Shown: in pieces, positions 1-7,774 of the stretch | Numbering within the stretch: the stretch's first letter is position 1 | Layout of the letters: the number at the start of each line of letters is the position of its first letter | Assembly (NCBI GenBank): GCA_021158405.1 | Contig: JAGGUP010000123.1 | Coordinates: 1-39,290 of the forward strand | DNA length: 39,290 nucleotides | Direction: 5' to 3' | DNA from: Bacteroidales bacterium | GTDB taxonomy: Bacteria > Bacteroidota > Bacteroidia > Bacteroidales > UBA12170 | Made by a program: the position numbers and the translations under genes | The notes under the pieces: model-generated | What the model was told of the DNA's origin: nothing | The model's input: only the letters and a program-made list of their open reading frames with translations | Database searches by the model: none

Positions 1-797
1 AGAATGGGCAATAGCCCACCATTTTTTTTGATGGTTGACAGACCAAAAGACTCCATTGTAATGGCCAACAGATAGCCACTCATCCCCACTATAAAAACCA
101 AAAGAAAAGTGGTATTGAATGCGCCTCCAACACCAAAAATCAAAAAGAACAAAACAAAAAATGCAGGAAATAGTTTAAACTGTTTCTGTGCTTGATTTTG
201 ACAAGCTATTATCAAATCAGCAAAATGCAAATAATAAGCAATCTTTTTCCTTACCGGAGCATAGGAAACAAAGTTCAATTTCTTTTTTGCAGCATACCGA
301 TAAAGTTCCGTGGCGGATTCCGGATGAACACTCAGCTTGTCTGTATTTAAAGTTCCTACTTCAGTTTTTGTATAAAGCACCGACTCATTTAAAAAATCAA
401 AGGTCTTATTTGATGGCATTTGGACAGTACAAAGGCCATAATGACTTTGTTGTAAAGCAATCAGGCTTTCTTGCCAAACACTTCCCTTTGCTCTTTCTTG
501 ATGGCTTTCTTTCGGCTTTAAAATTTGCCGAAAAAAATCATTTGGATAATCTAAAGCAGGATTAAAAAACAAGAATTTGGCGGTAGAAATGGACTTGAGT
601 AACTGCGAAAAACTAACATCATCGTGATCTTCTACCGAAAAAACAGGAAATCCTAATAATAATATTTGCTTTTTATTTTTGTAAGAAATCAACAATACGT
701 CCATTTCATTTGCAGCTTGTAATTGATTAAGCTTGATTTTGAAGCTGTTTATATCAAAGTCTTTAGACGTATTTATTAGCAGAGTTATTTTTTCCAT
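1..797 (-). CDS. Membrane-associated protein of unknown function, cut by the left window edge
   Basis: An uninterrupted minus-strand frame runs from ATG at 797-795 for 265 codons and leaves the window at base 1, so the C-terminus is missing. The N-terminal two thirds are soluble and rich in Lys, Phe and Leu. From about residue 205 there is a very hydrophobic stretch (PAFFVLFFLIFGVGG, then LLVFIVGMSGYLLAI), which reads as two closely spaced membrane segments. I recognise no catalytic motif. The lone Cys residues and the order of an alternating N-terminal region followed by a membrane hairpin could fit a degenerate family 2 glycosyltransferase, but this is only a guess. It is transcribed divergently from topB. 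A shorter plus-strand frame overlaps it, but this frame is twice as long, runs off the edge and has the membrane pattern of a real protein. Confidence 0.7.
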   Translation of the reverse strand, partial: MEKITLLINTSKDFDINSFKIKLNQLQAANEMDVLLISYKNKKQILLLGFPVFSVEDHDDVSFSQLLKSISTAKFLFFNPALDYPNDFFRQILKPKESHQERAKGSVWQESLIALQQSHYGLCTVQMPSNKTFDFLNESVLYTKTEVGTLNTDKLSVHPESATELYRYAAKKKLNFVSYAPVRKKIAYYLHFADLIIACQNQAQKQFKLFPAFFVLFFLIFGVGGAFNTTFLLVFIVGMSGYLLAITMESFGLSTIKKNGGLLPI

Positions 798-877
798 TAT
801 CCAATTTTTTAACAAAGGAATGAAAAATTAAGCAATGCAGAATAATCAAATAATTCTCTTTTTCATTTCAAACGGTT

Positions 878-904
878 TTTGCAAGCAAAAGCTTTCTATT
901 TTTG
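878..904 (+). promoter_or_regulatory. Possible Bacteroidota promoter of topB
   Basis: TATTTTTG at 897-904 matches the TAnnTTTG -7 element, and TTTG at 878-881 could be the -33 element. The 15-base spacer is shorter than usual. It lies 16 bases before the chosen topB start, which argues against the upstream in-frame ATG at 879. Confidence 0.35.
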
Positions 905-920
905 TGTAAAATATATTTCT

Positions 921-2921
921 ATGATCCTTTGCGTTGCCGAAAAACCAAGTGTTGCCCAAGAGCTTGCCAAAGTGCTCGGAGCGCGCACTAGAAACGAAGG
1001 TTTTTTTGAAGGAAATGGATATGCTGTGAGCTGGACCTACGGCCATTTTTGTACCCTAAAAGCACCCCACGATTATGATAAACGTTTGCGTTCTTGGGAT
1101 TTAAATTGGCTTCCCATTATTCCCAATACTTTTGGAATAAAACTGGTAGAAAATGAAGGCTCTTTGCGCCAGTTCAATGTGATTAAAACGCTTATCCAAA
1201 GAGTCGATTGTGAGCAAATTATCAATTGTGGAGATGCTGCCCAAGAAGGAGAACTAATTCAACGTTGGGTATATCAGAAAGCCGGAAATAAAAAACCTGT
1301 CAAACGCTTGTGGATTTCATCGCTTACCGAAAGCGCAATCCGCGAAGGCTTCGCCAATTTAAAAGATTCAAAAGACTACGATCGGCTTTATTATGCCGGA
1401 AGTGCACGCGCAATTGGAGATTGGCTGTTGGGCATTAATGCCAGTCGGCTGTATACAGTAAAATACGGAACCGGAAAAAACGTCTTGTCGATAGGAAGAG
1501 TGCAAACACCAACATTAGCAATGATTGTAAATCGCTTTTTGGAAATAGAAAAATTCAATTCCGAAGCTTTTTGGGAGCTAAAAACGAACTATCGTAATGT
1601 TCAGTTTAATTATGATGGCGGACGATTTACAGAAAAAGAAAAAGCAGATGCTCTGCTTGATAAAATTAGCAGTCAGGTTTTTGAGATTGTTGATTTCTCA
1701 AAAAATCCGGGGAAAGAGTTTTCTCCCCGACTTTTCGATTTAACTTCCTTGCAAGTCGATTGCAATAAAAAACTAAACCTTTCGGCAGATGAAACACTTA
1801 AAATAGTTCAGACACTTTATGAACGGAAATTGGTGACCTATCCTCGTGTAGATACGACTTATCTTCCAGCGGATATGTATCCAAAAATTGACGGCATTTT
1901 AAACCAATTAAAAAGCTATTCGAAAGAAATACAGCCCATCTTTGAAAAAGGATTAACTCAGACCAAGCGTGTTTTCGACGATAGCAAAATTACAGATCAC
2001 CACGCGATTATTCCAACAGGAATACAAGCAGGTTCTTTAGGAAGAGATGAAAAAGCGGTTTATGAAGCAATCCTTTTTCGCTTCTTAGCTAATTTTTACC
2101 CCATCTGTGAAGTGTCTAATACGAAAGTTCAGGGAAAAGTTATTGAGTATTTGTTTAATGCCAGCGGTAAAGAAATTTTAATTCCGGGATGGCGTGTTCT
2201 TTATGACCTATCGGATGATAAGGAGGACGAAAAAGAAGAGGAAAAACAACAAAATCTTCCTTCTTTTGAATTAGGAGAATCAGGACCTCATCTGCCTGAA
2301 ATTATTGAGAAAAAAACACAGCCACCCAAATTATATACAGAAGCCACACTTTTGAGAGCCATGGAAACGGCCGGTAAACAAGTGGAAAATGAAGAGCTAC
2401 GTGAGCTTATGAAAGCAAATGGTATTGGGCGACCTTCTACAAGAGCAAATATTATTGAAACCTTGTTTAAGCGCAATTATGTCACGCGTAAGCGCAAATC
2501 TTTAATTCCAACGACAACAGGCGTCGAATTGATACAAACCATCGAATATGAGCTCCTAAAGTCGCCGGAACTCACCGGACAATGGGAGCAAAAACTAAGT
2601 TTGATAGAGCGCGGTCAATATGATCTTGCTTTATTTCTTGGCGAAATGAAAGAGATGGTGAGGCAATTGGTGCAAGATGTGAAATATAAACCTGTTAAAA
2701 AAAATATAGGAATAGAAGAAACTCAAGTCAAAGCGCCAAAGGAGAGAAAACCAAGAGCTAAAAAGGAAAAAATAAAAGAATCTATTGTCGTCTGTCCAAA
2801 ATGCAAAAAAGGAACTATTATAAAAGGAAAAACAGTCTATGGTTGCAGTGAATGGAAAAGCGGATGCGATTATCGTATTTCTTTTGAGGACTTTGAAAAA
2901 GGGAATATATTGATACGATGA
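921..2921 (+). CDS. topB: DNA topoisomerase III (type IA)
   Basis: Type IA topoisomerase that cuts and passes single DNA strands, helping to resolve replication and recombination intermediates. The 667-residue product begins with a Toprim domain (MILCVAEKPSVAQEL). The active-site segment TYPRVDTTYLP has the catalytic tyrosine near residue 307. The toprim glutamate and acidic motifs are in place, and ITDHHAIIPTG is typical of TopB. A C-terminal zinc-ribbon-like segment (CPKC, then C-x6-C near residue 650) is preceded by a Lys-rich linker. I chose ATG 921, because the open frame upstream adds 14 residues that overlap the probable promoter, while homologues start at MILCVAEKPS. The last codons and the TGA stop lie inside a REP-like palindrome (2908-2942), so the C-terminus may have been set by that insertion. 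Confidence 0.95.
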   Translation: MILCVAEKPSVAQELAKVLGARTRNEGFFEGNGYAVSWTYGHFCTLKAPHDYDKRLRSWDLNWLPIIPNTFGIKLVENEGSLRQFNVIKTLIQRVDCEQIINCGDAAQEGELIQRWVYQKAGNKKPVKRLWISSLTESAIREGFANLKDSKDYDRLYYAGSARAIGDWLLGINASRLYTVKYGTGKNVLSIGRVQTPTLAMIVNRFLEIEKFNSEAFWELKTNYRNVQFNYDGGRFTEKEKADALLDKISSQVFEIVDFSKNPGKEFSPRLFDLTSLQVDCNKKLNLSADETLKIVQTLYERKLVTYPRVDTTYLPADMYPKIDGILNQLKSYSKEIQPIFEKGLTQTKRVFDDSKITDHHAIIPTGIQAGSLGRDEKAVYEAILFRFLANFYPICEVSNTKVQGKVIEYLFNASGKEILIPGWRVLYDLSDDKEDEKEEEKQQNLPSFELGESGPHLPEIIEKKTQPPKLYTEATLLRAMETAGKQVENEELRELMKANGIGRPSTRANIIETLFKRNYVTRKRKSLIPTTTGVELIQTIEYELLKSPELTGQWEQKLSLIERGQYDLALFLGEMKEMVRQLVQDVKYKPVKKNIGIEETQVKAPKERKPRAKKEKIKESIVVCPKCKKGTIIKGKTVYGCSEWKSGCDYRISFEDFEKGNILIR

Positions 2922-2942
2922 CTCCGAGTCATCGTATCAATA
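2908..2942. repeat. REP-like palindrome, copy 1
   Basis: A 35-base palindrome. The arm is TATTGATACGATGACT, followed by CCG and the reverse complement of the arm. It covers the stop codon of topB and is base-for-base the same as the copy inside the transposase gene at 3571-3605. Confidence 0.9.
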
Positions 2943-2962
2943 AAATGCAAAACCTAAAAACG

Positions 2963-3184
2963 ATGAAAGAAATAAAACCTGATAACCAACAGCTTATAGA
3001 TTTGGTTACAATTAAAATGCCTTTTGGAAAATACCAAGGTCGATTAATAATCGATCTGCCGGAGCCGTATTTGGTTTGGTTTAAGCAAAAGGGTTTTCCC
3101 AAAGGAAAGCTAGGCGGTTTATTGGCTCTTTGTTACGAAATTAAACTAAATGGGTTGGAAGGGATGGTGAGGAAGATAAGGTAA
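2963..3184 (+). CDS. DUF3820 family protein
   Basis: A small cytoplasmic protein of about 73 residues. The segments MPFGKYQGRLIIDLPE and YLVWFKQKGFPKGKLG are the hallmark of the DUF3820 family, whose biochemical role is not established. Related segments are found in or near exonuclease-like proteins. The open frame reaches back to 2918, but those first codons are a translation of the REP palindrome (giving MTPSHRI). ATG at 2945 or 2963 is therefore more likely, and 2963 (MKEIKPDN) fits family members best. It follows topB closely and may be co-transcribed. No other domain is visible. Confidence 0.75.
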   Translation: MKEIKPDNQQLIDLVTIKMPFGKYQGRLIIDLPEPYLVWFKQKGFPKGKLGGLLALCYEIKLNGLEGMVRKIR

Positions 3185-3193
3185 TTATTCTCA

Positions 3194-3226
3194 AGTCAAA
3201 CGATGACTCGAAGTCATCTTTTGACT
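3194..3226. repeat. REP-like palindrome, variant copy 2
   Basis: Left arm AGTCAAACGATGACT, loop CGA, and a right arm that is complementary except for one position. It lies just after the DUF3820 stop. Compared with the other copies the outer arm reads AGTCAAA on one side and TTTGACT on the other, so both sides have changed together. Confidence 0.85.
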
Positions 3227-3259
3227 AAATGTATGACAAATTTTGCTATTTGTATATCC

Positions 3260-3292
3260 AGTGATACGATGACTCAAAGTCATCGTATCACT
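3260..3292. repeat. REP-like palindrome, copy 3
   Basis: Perfect 15-base arms AGTGATACGATGACT with a CAA loop, 30 bases before the transposase start. With the copies after the gene it brackets the transposase, the usual layout of a RAYT locus. Confidence 0.9.
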
Positions 3293-3322
3293 ATCTAAAA
3301 ATTACCTACTTAAAATTACACT

Positions 3323-3973
3323 ATGGATTTCGAAAAAGAATACATCTACCACATTTACAACCAAGGTAATAATCGATGTAAGATATTTTTTAATCGCGAA
3401 AATTATTTGTATTTTCTAAAGAAAATAAAAGAGCATATTTCTCCATATGCTGATATTCTATCTTGGTGTCTGATGCCTAACCATTTTCATCTGATGGTTT
3501 TTATAAAACCGGATAGTGAAACATTGAAAATATTAAGGGAAATAAGTGATACGATGACTACAGGTGGATTTATTGATACGATGACTCCGAGTCATCGTAT
3601 CAATAAACCAAAAAATACCTTAAACAATTCCATTGCTGTTATGTTAAGATCTTATACAAGAGCAATTAACAAACAAGAAAAACGAAGCGGATCTCTTTTT
3701 AAAGCACACACAAAAGCTGAATGTATTAATTGCTTCAAAGGAATAACACCTTCTTTTATTTTTAGTGACGGAATAACCATTTCAAAGTCGCAAAACCATG
3801 AGCATGAATATCCTTCTGTGTGTTTTCAGTATATTCATCAGAATCCTGTAAAGGCAAATTTAGTTTCAAAGGCATCAGATTGGGAATTTTCCTCGGCAAT
3901 GGACTATGCAGGTTTAAGAGATGGGCTTTTAGTGAATAAAAAATTAGCTGAAGAATATGGGTTGGTTTTATAG
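3323..3973 (+). CDS. REP-associated tyrosine transposase (RAYT, Y1/HUH family)
   Basis: A 216-residue HUH endonuclease of the IS200-like Y1 transposase superfamily. RAYTs cut and rejoin single-stranded REP hairpins and are thought to spread them. YIYHIYNQGNNR opens the fold, MPNHFHLMV supplies the HUH pair (His54, His56), and YIHQNPVKANLV near the end carries the probable catalytic Tyr170; WEFSSAMDYAGL is also typical of Bacteroidota members. Between the HUH strand and the helix NNSIAVMLRSYTRAINKQ there is an insert (about residues 76-97) that is a translation of one full and one half REP palindrome, in frame. The gene is bracketed by further palindromes. All key residues are intact, so it is probably functional. 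It carries no recognisable terminal inverted repeats and is likely a single-copy domesticated gene. Confidence 0.9.
   Translation: MDFEKEYIYHIYNQGNNRCKIFFNRENYLYFLKKIKEHISPYADILSWCLMPNHFHLMVFIKPDSETLKILREISDTMTTGGFIDTMTPSHRINKPKNTLNNSIAVMLRSYTRAINKQEKRSGSLFKAHTKAECINCFKGITPSFIFSDGITISKSQNHEHEYPSVCFQYIHQNPVKANLVSKASDWEFSSAMDYAGLRDGLLVNKKLAEEYGLVL
3544..3605. repeat. Half and full REP palindromes inside the transposase coding sequence
   Basis: AGTGATACGATGACT (half unit, from about 3544) is followed by a full 35-base palindrome at 3571-3605, identical to the one at the topB stop. The reading frame passes through without a stop and translates to a peptide containing DTMTPSHRIN. Confidence 0.9.
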
Positions 3974-3977
3974 ATCT

Positions 3978-4069
3978 ATAGTGATACGATGACTTGAGTC
4001 GCGGTTAAGTATAGTGATACGATGACTTGGAGTCATCGTATCACTATTCGGAGTCATCCTATCACTATC
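3978..4069. repeat. Cluster of REP-like units after the transposase
   Basis: There are three parts. A half unit ATAGTGATACGATGACT starts at about 3978. A complete palindrome lies at 4011-4047, with ATAGTGATACGATGACT arms around TGG. A right half with one change (CATCCTATCACT) lies at 4048-4069. Tandem complete and half units are typical of mosaic REP clusters. Confidence 0.85.
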
Positions 4070-4195
4070 TGAATTTTCTTTGTTTTATAATCAGTTTTTC
4101 TCATCTTTGGGCACAGAAAACAACAAATCATCGTTTTTTTTAGAACAAACCGATCATAATTTTATAAACAAATCAAAAACCAAACTCAATAATTA

Positions 4196-7100
4196 ATGAA
4201 AAATCTATCTCTAAAATTTCGTTTTAGTCTTCTACTTGTATGGACGATTATCTCGAGCATTTCTTTTGCTCAAAGTCTTACAATGGAGCAAATTAGCGGC
4301 CTCAAGGCGCGCAATATCGGCCCTGCCGGAATGAGTGGACGAGTTACAGCCATTGATGTAGTAACAGAAAATCCTTCCTTAATATTTGTTGGAACGGCTT
4401 CCGGTGGCGTCTGGAAATCAGAAAGTGGAGGTGTAAGCTGGGAACCTATTTTCGATAATCAGGACTTTGCTTCTGTTGGAGCACTTACCATCGATCAAAA
4501 TGCGACCGATATTATTTGGGTCGGAACAGGCGAAGGAAATCCCAGAAACAGTCAGAGCAGCGGCAATGGAATCTATAAAAGTATGGATGGCGGCAAAACC
4601 TGGAATAATATGGGTTTGCAAAACTCCCGCAATATTCATCGTATTATTATCGATCCTCGCGATTCTAAAACCATCTACGTCGGTGTGCAAGGCTCAGCTT
4701 GGGGACCAAGCGAAGAACGCGGATTATTTAAAACAACTGATGGTGGTAAAACCTGGAATAAAATTCTTTATATAAACACTAGAACGGGTGTGGGTGATCT
4801 TATTATCGATCCTTCCAATCCAAACAAATTATTTGTAAATATGTGGCAATTCGAACGTCAGCCTTGGTTTTTTAAATCCGGTGGCGAAGGTTCTGGCCTT
4901 TATGTTACTTACGATGGTGGTGAAAACTTTCAGCTTTTAAAAGAGAAAAACGGTTTACCAAAAGGAGAGCTTGGAAGAATAGGTTTAGGAATTTCTCCCA
5001 ATAATCCAAAAGTGGTTTATGCTTTGGTTGAATCCAAGCACAATGCGCTTTATCGTTCCGAAGATGGTGGTCATCAATTTAAAATGGTTGCCGATAAAAA
5101 TATTGGTGGTCGTCCTTTTTATTATGGCGAAATTCATATCGATCCTGAAAATGAAAATAGATTATACAATTTGCACTCACTGGTAGATGTTAGTAACGAT
5201 GGTGGCAAAACTTTTAAAACGATGATGCCTTATGCAAAAGCGCATCCCGATCATCACGCTTGGTATATACATCCTACAGATGGCAGTTTTATTATTGATG
5301 GAAACGATGGAGGATTAACTATGTCGCGCGATCGTGGCAAAACCTGGCGTTTTATTCGTAATCTGCCTTTGGCTCAATTTTATCATATCAATTACGATAT
5401 GGAAACACCTTATAATGTGTATGGAGGCATGCAAGACAATGGTTCTTGGCGCGGTCCAAGTCAAGTGTATAATGTGCAAGGAATTCAAAATGTCTATTGG
5501 CAGGAGCTTTCTTTTGGCGATGGTTTTGATGTAATTCCCGACCGAACCAATTCACGCTATGGTTTTACCATGAGCCAACAAGGTAATGTGATGCGCTATG
5601 ATTTAGAAACCGGTTTCAGTAAATTTGTTCAGCCTGTTCATCCGGATGGAATCGATTTACGTTTCAATTGGAATGCTGCCATTGCAGCCGATCCTTTTGA
5701 TGAAAAAGGCCTTTATTTTGGTAGTCAGTTTCTACATAAAAGCAGCGACAGAGGTGATACCTGGATAATTATTTCACCCGATCTGACCACAAATGATTCA
5801 ACAAAACAAAAATCGATGGAAAGTGGCGGATTGACTTTTGACGCTACGGGTGCTGAAAACTTTACCACCATCATTTCTATTGCGCCAAGTCCTTTAAATA
5901 AAAATGTAATTTGGGTAGGAACAGATGATGGAAATTTACAATTAACCACCGATGGAGGCAAAAATTGGGTGAACAAAATTGGAAATATCAAAGGTCTTCC
6001 TGCGGGTTCATGGATTCCACAAATACATCCTTCTACCTATAACGAAGGCGAAGCTTTTGTTGTGATAAATGATTATAGAAGAGACAATTGGGAACCCTAT
6101 ATTTTTCATACGAAAGATTTTGGTAAAAAATGGACCAACATTCTTAGTAAGGAAAAAGTGAAAGGATATGCTTTATCTTTTGTGCAAGATCCTGAAGCAG
6201 AGAATCTTTATTTTGTAGGCACCGAAAGTGGTTTATACCTCAGTATTGATGCCGGAAAAACATACAGTAAATTCACCAATAAATATCCTACCGTTTCTAC
6301 AATGGATATGCGTATTCATCCTCGCGAAAACGATTTAATTATTGGTACTTTTGGTCGAGCGGCTTATATTATTGACAATATTCAACCTTTGCGCGAACTT
6401 GCCAAAGAAGGTGTTGCTTTATTAGATAAACCGGTTTATCTTTTCCCAATTCCATCAGCAGAGATGAATGTGTTTAAACAGCCTCCCGGAATGCGTTTTG
6501 GCGCTGACGGATTGTTCTACGGAGAAAACAAGGCGCAAGGAGCGATGATCTCGTTTATAGCTAATCCTGTTGAAAAAGTAAAAGACAGCGTTTTGATTGA
6601 GGTTTTTGATGCCGGTGGCGAATTAATGACTAAGATTCGGAAAAGCCCAAAAACAGGAATCAATCGCTTTTACTGGAGATTCAACAAAAAAGGTGTTCGC
6701 TTTCCAAATCAAGCCAAGCCAAAGAACAATTTAAGAGAACCACGTGGCGGTTCTGTTTTGCCCGGCGATTATTTGGTTAAACTATCGTATAATGGACAAA
6801 CCGACTCGACTAAGGTAAATGTGGAATTCGATCATCGTTTGGAATACAGAATGGAAGATTTGCTGGCTCGTGAAGCTTTGCAAAAGGAGATGAACACCGA
6901 GATTGGAAAAGCAACTGCAGCGGCCGATAAAGTGCGCGATGCACTCGAAGTTGTACAAAGTCTTTCAAAGGTGATTAATCCTTTAAAAGGAGACGAAAAC
7001 AAGGAATTAAAAGACTTACATGAGAAAATATCCAAGCAATTAGATGCTTTTGCAGAATTGCTCGAACAACCTAAAGTACAGGGTATTTTCCGCGATAAAG

Positions 7101-7315
7101 ACGGACTTGTTAATGTAATTAGGCAGGCTTCTTGGGGTTTAATGGCTTATTCTGATGCTCCCGGATTGCGTGAAGAATTAGCAATGAAAAAAGCCAAAGA
7201 AGCGATTCAAAAATATGTTGGTGATATTGATGCTTTCTTTTCCGGCGATTGGGAAAATTACCAATCATTGGTAGGGTCTAATAATTTAAATTTCTTTTCT
7301 GCTTTTGAAAAGTAA
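4196..7315 (+). CDS. Secreted BNR/sortilin-like beta-propeller protein
   Basis: A 1039-residue exported protein. Residues 1-25 form a signal peptide ending in SFAQ. The mature part carries about eleven BNR/Asp-box motifs of the form S/T-x-D-x-G-x-x-W/F, such as SMDGGKTWNN, TTDGGKTWNK, SNDGGKTFKT, SRDRGKTWRF and TTDGGKNWVN. They build a VPS10/sortilin-type propeller up to about residue 720. A beta-rich domain follows (IEVFDAGGELMTKI), then a helical C-terminus. Such proteins are often labelled glycosyl hydrolase, but Asp boxes are structural and I see no sialidase catalytic set, so an enzymatic role is not supported. No C-terminal T9SS sorting domain is obvious. It stands alone, with a REP cluster upstream and a long gap downstream. 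Confidence 0.85.
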   Translation: MKNLSLKFRFSLLLVWTIISSISFAQSLTMEQISGLKARNIGPAGMSGRVTAIDVVTENPSLIFVGTASGGVWKSESGGVSWEPIFDNQDFASVGALTIDQNATDIIWVGTGEGNPRNSQSSGNGIYKSMDGGKTWNNMGLQNSRNIHRIIIDPRDSKTIYVGVQGSAWGPSEERGLFKTTDGGKTWNKILYINTRTGVGDLIIDPSNPNKLFVNMWQFERQPWFFKSGGEGSGLYVTYDGGENFQLLKEKNGLPKGELGRIGLGISPNNPKVVYALVESKHNALYRSEDGGHQFKMVADKNIGGRPFYYGEIHIDPENENRLYNLHSLVDVSNDGGKTFKTMMPYAKAHPDHHAWYIHPTDGSFIIDGNDGGLTMSRDRGKTWRFIRNLPLAQFYHINYDMETPYNVYGGMQDNGSWRGPSQVYNVQGIQNVYWQELSFGDGFDVIPDRTNSRYGFTMSQQGNVMRYDLETGFSKFVQPVHPDGIDLRFNWNAAIAADPFDEKGLYFGSQFLHKSSDRGDTWIIISPDLTTNDSTKQKSMESGGLTFDATGAENFTTIISIAPSPLNKNVIWVGTDDGNLQLTTDGGKNWVNKIGNIKGLPAGSWIPQIHPSTYNEGEAFVVINDYRRDNWEPYIFHTKDFGKKWTNILSKEKVKGYALSFVQDPEAENLYFVGTESGLYLSIDAGKTYSKFTNKYPTVSTMDMRIHPRENDLIIGTFGRAAYIIDNIQPLRELAKEGVALLDKPVYLFPIPSAEMNVFKQPPGMRFGADGLFYGENKAQGAMISFIANPVEKVKDSVLIEVFDAGGELMTKIRKSPKTGINRFYWRFNKKGVRFPNQAKPKNNLREPRGGSVLPGDYLVKLSYNGQTDSTKVNVEFDHRLEYRMEDLLAREALQKEMNTEIGKATAAADKVRDALEVVQSLSKVINPLKGDENKELKDLHEKISKQLDAFAELLEQPKVQGIFRDKDGLVNVIRQASWGLMAYSDAPGLREELAMKKAKEAIQKYVGDIDAFFSGDWENYQSLVGSNNLNFFSAFEK

Positions 7316-7656
7316 AACTTATCTTCAGAGAATGAATGTATTAGGGAAATTATAATTTTCTAAGAAGTGCATTTGTTCTCTGAGCTTTATAATCTTTAGG
7401 TCAAAAGTCTTAATGTCAAAAAGTCTCAACTTCCCTTCTTCTCTTTTTCCTTTGCCTTTGCGTGATGTTTTTCTCTCGCTATGCCGCGAAGTCGCCAAGA
7501 TTTTATTAGATTGTTCTTCAAAATTTTCTATGCGTCTTTATGCCTTTGCGTGATATTATTTCCTACCAATAGGAGAATGATTTCTCGACTTTCCTTAAAA
7601 CAAATCTAAATTTCATTTTGCTATAAAAAGCATCCAATTGAAAGTAAATTTTATTG
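7316..7656. other. Long intergenic stretch with an inverted repeat and a short direct repeat
   Basis: No gene is visible. Just after the BNR gene, TCAGAGAA (7325-7332) and TTCTCTGA (7376-7383) can pair, helped by AATG and CATT further in, which could give a 3' stem-loop. A direct repeat TGCCTTTGCGTGAT occurs at about 7453 and 7541, with CGCGAAGTCGCCAAG between. Phrases of this kind also occur, degenerate, at 37790-37890. Confidence 0.4.
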
Positions 7657-7664
7657 TAATTTTG
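7657..7664 (+). promoter_or_regulatory. Probable -7 element of the iorAB promoter
   Basis: TAATTTTG fits TAnnTTTG. TTG at 7638-7640 could be the -33 element with a 16-base spacer. Transcription would begin near 7672 and leave a leader of about 100 bases. Confidence 0.5.
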
Positions 7665-7671
7665 TACAAAA

Positions 7672-7774
7672 TCCTAAGGGGCTGGGATGCTCGATTGAGT
7701 AACTCTCGAGTAAACTAAAAAATGCCCACAAGAAATCTCAAAATAGTTTTGAGATCACGAAATAACCTTTACCA
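7672..7774 (+). promoter_or_regulatory. Structured 5' leader of iorAB
   Basis: Two elements can be drawn. First, GGGGC (7678-7682) may pair with GCCC (7724-7727) around an inner helix of CTCGA (7690-7694) with TCGAG (7706-7710). Second, a 9-base-pair hairpin ATCTCAAAA-TAG-TTTTGAGAT lies at 7735-7755, 19 bases before the start codon. There is no U-run after either, so control would act on translation or stability. I do not match it to a known riboswitch. Confidence 0.4.

Noticed and set aside
188-565. Plus-strand frame of 125 codons
   Set aside because: It lies opposite a 265-codon minus-strand frame that has a membrane hairpin and runs off the edge; the plus frame has no recognisable motif.
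2918-2962. Upstream start for the DUF3820 gene
   Set aside because: These codons translate the REP palindrome and overlap the topB stop; family members start near MKEIKPDN.
2908-4069. CRISPR array
   Set aside because: The repeated units are palindromes with irregular spacing, genes lie between them, and no regular spacers are present.
4418-4775. Shorter frames on both strands inside the BNR gene
   Set aside because: They lie inside a 1039-codon gene with clear motifs and arise from its repeated Gly/Asp-rich composition.
4196-7315. Sialidase or glycosyl hydrolase call for the BNR protein
   Set aside because: Only structural Asp boxes are seen; the catalytic Arg triad and Tyr/Glu of sialidases could not be identified.
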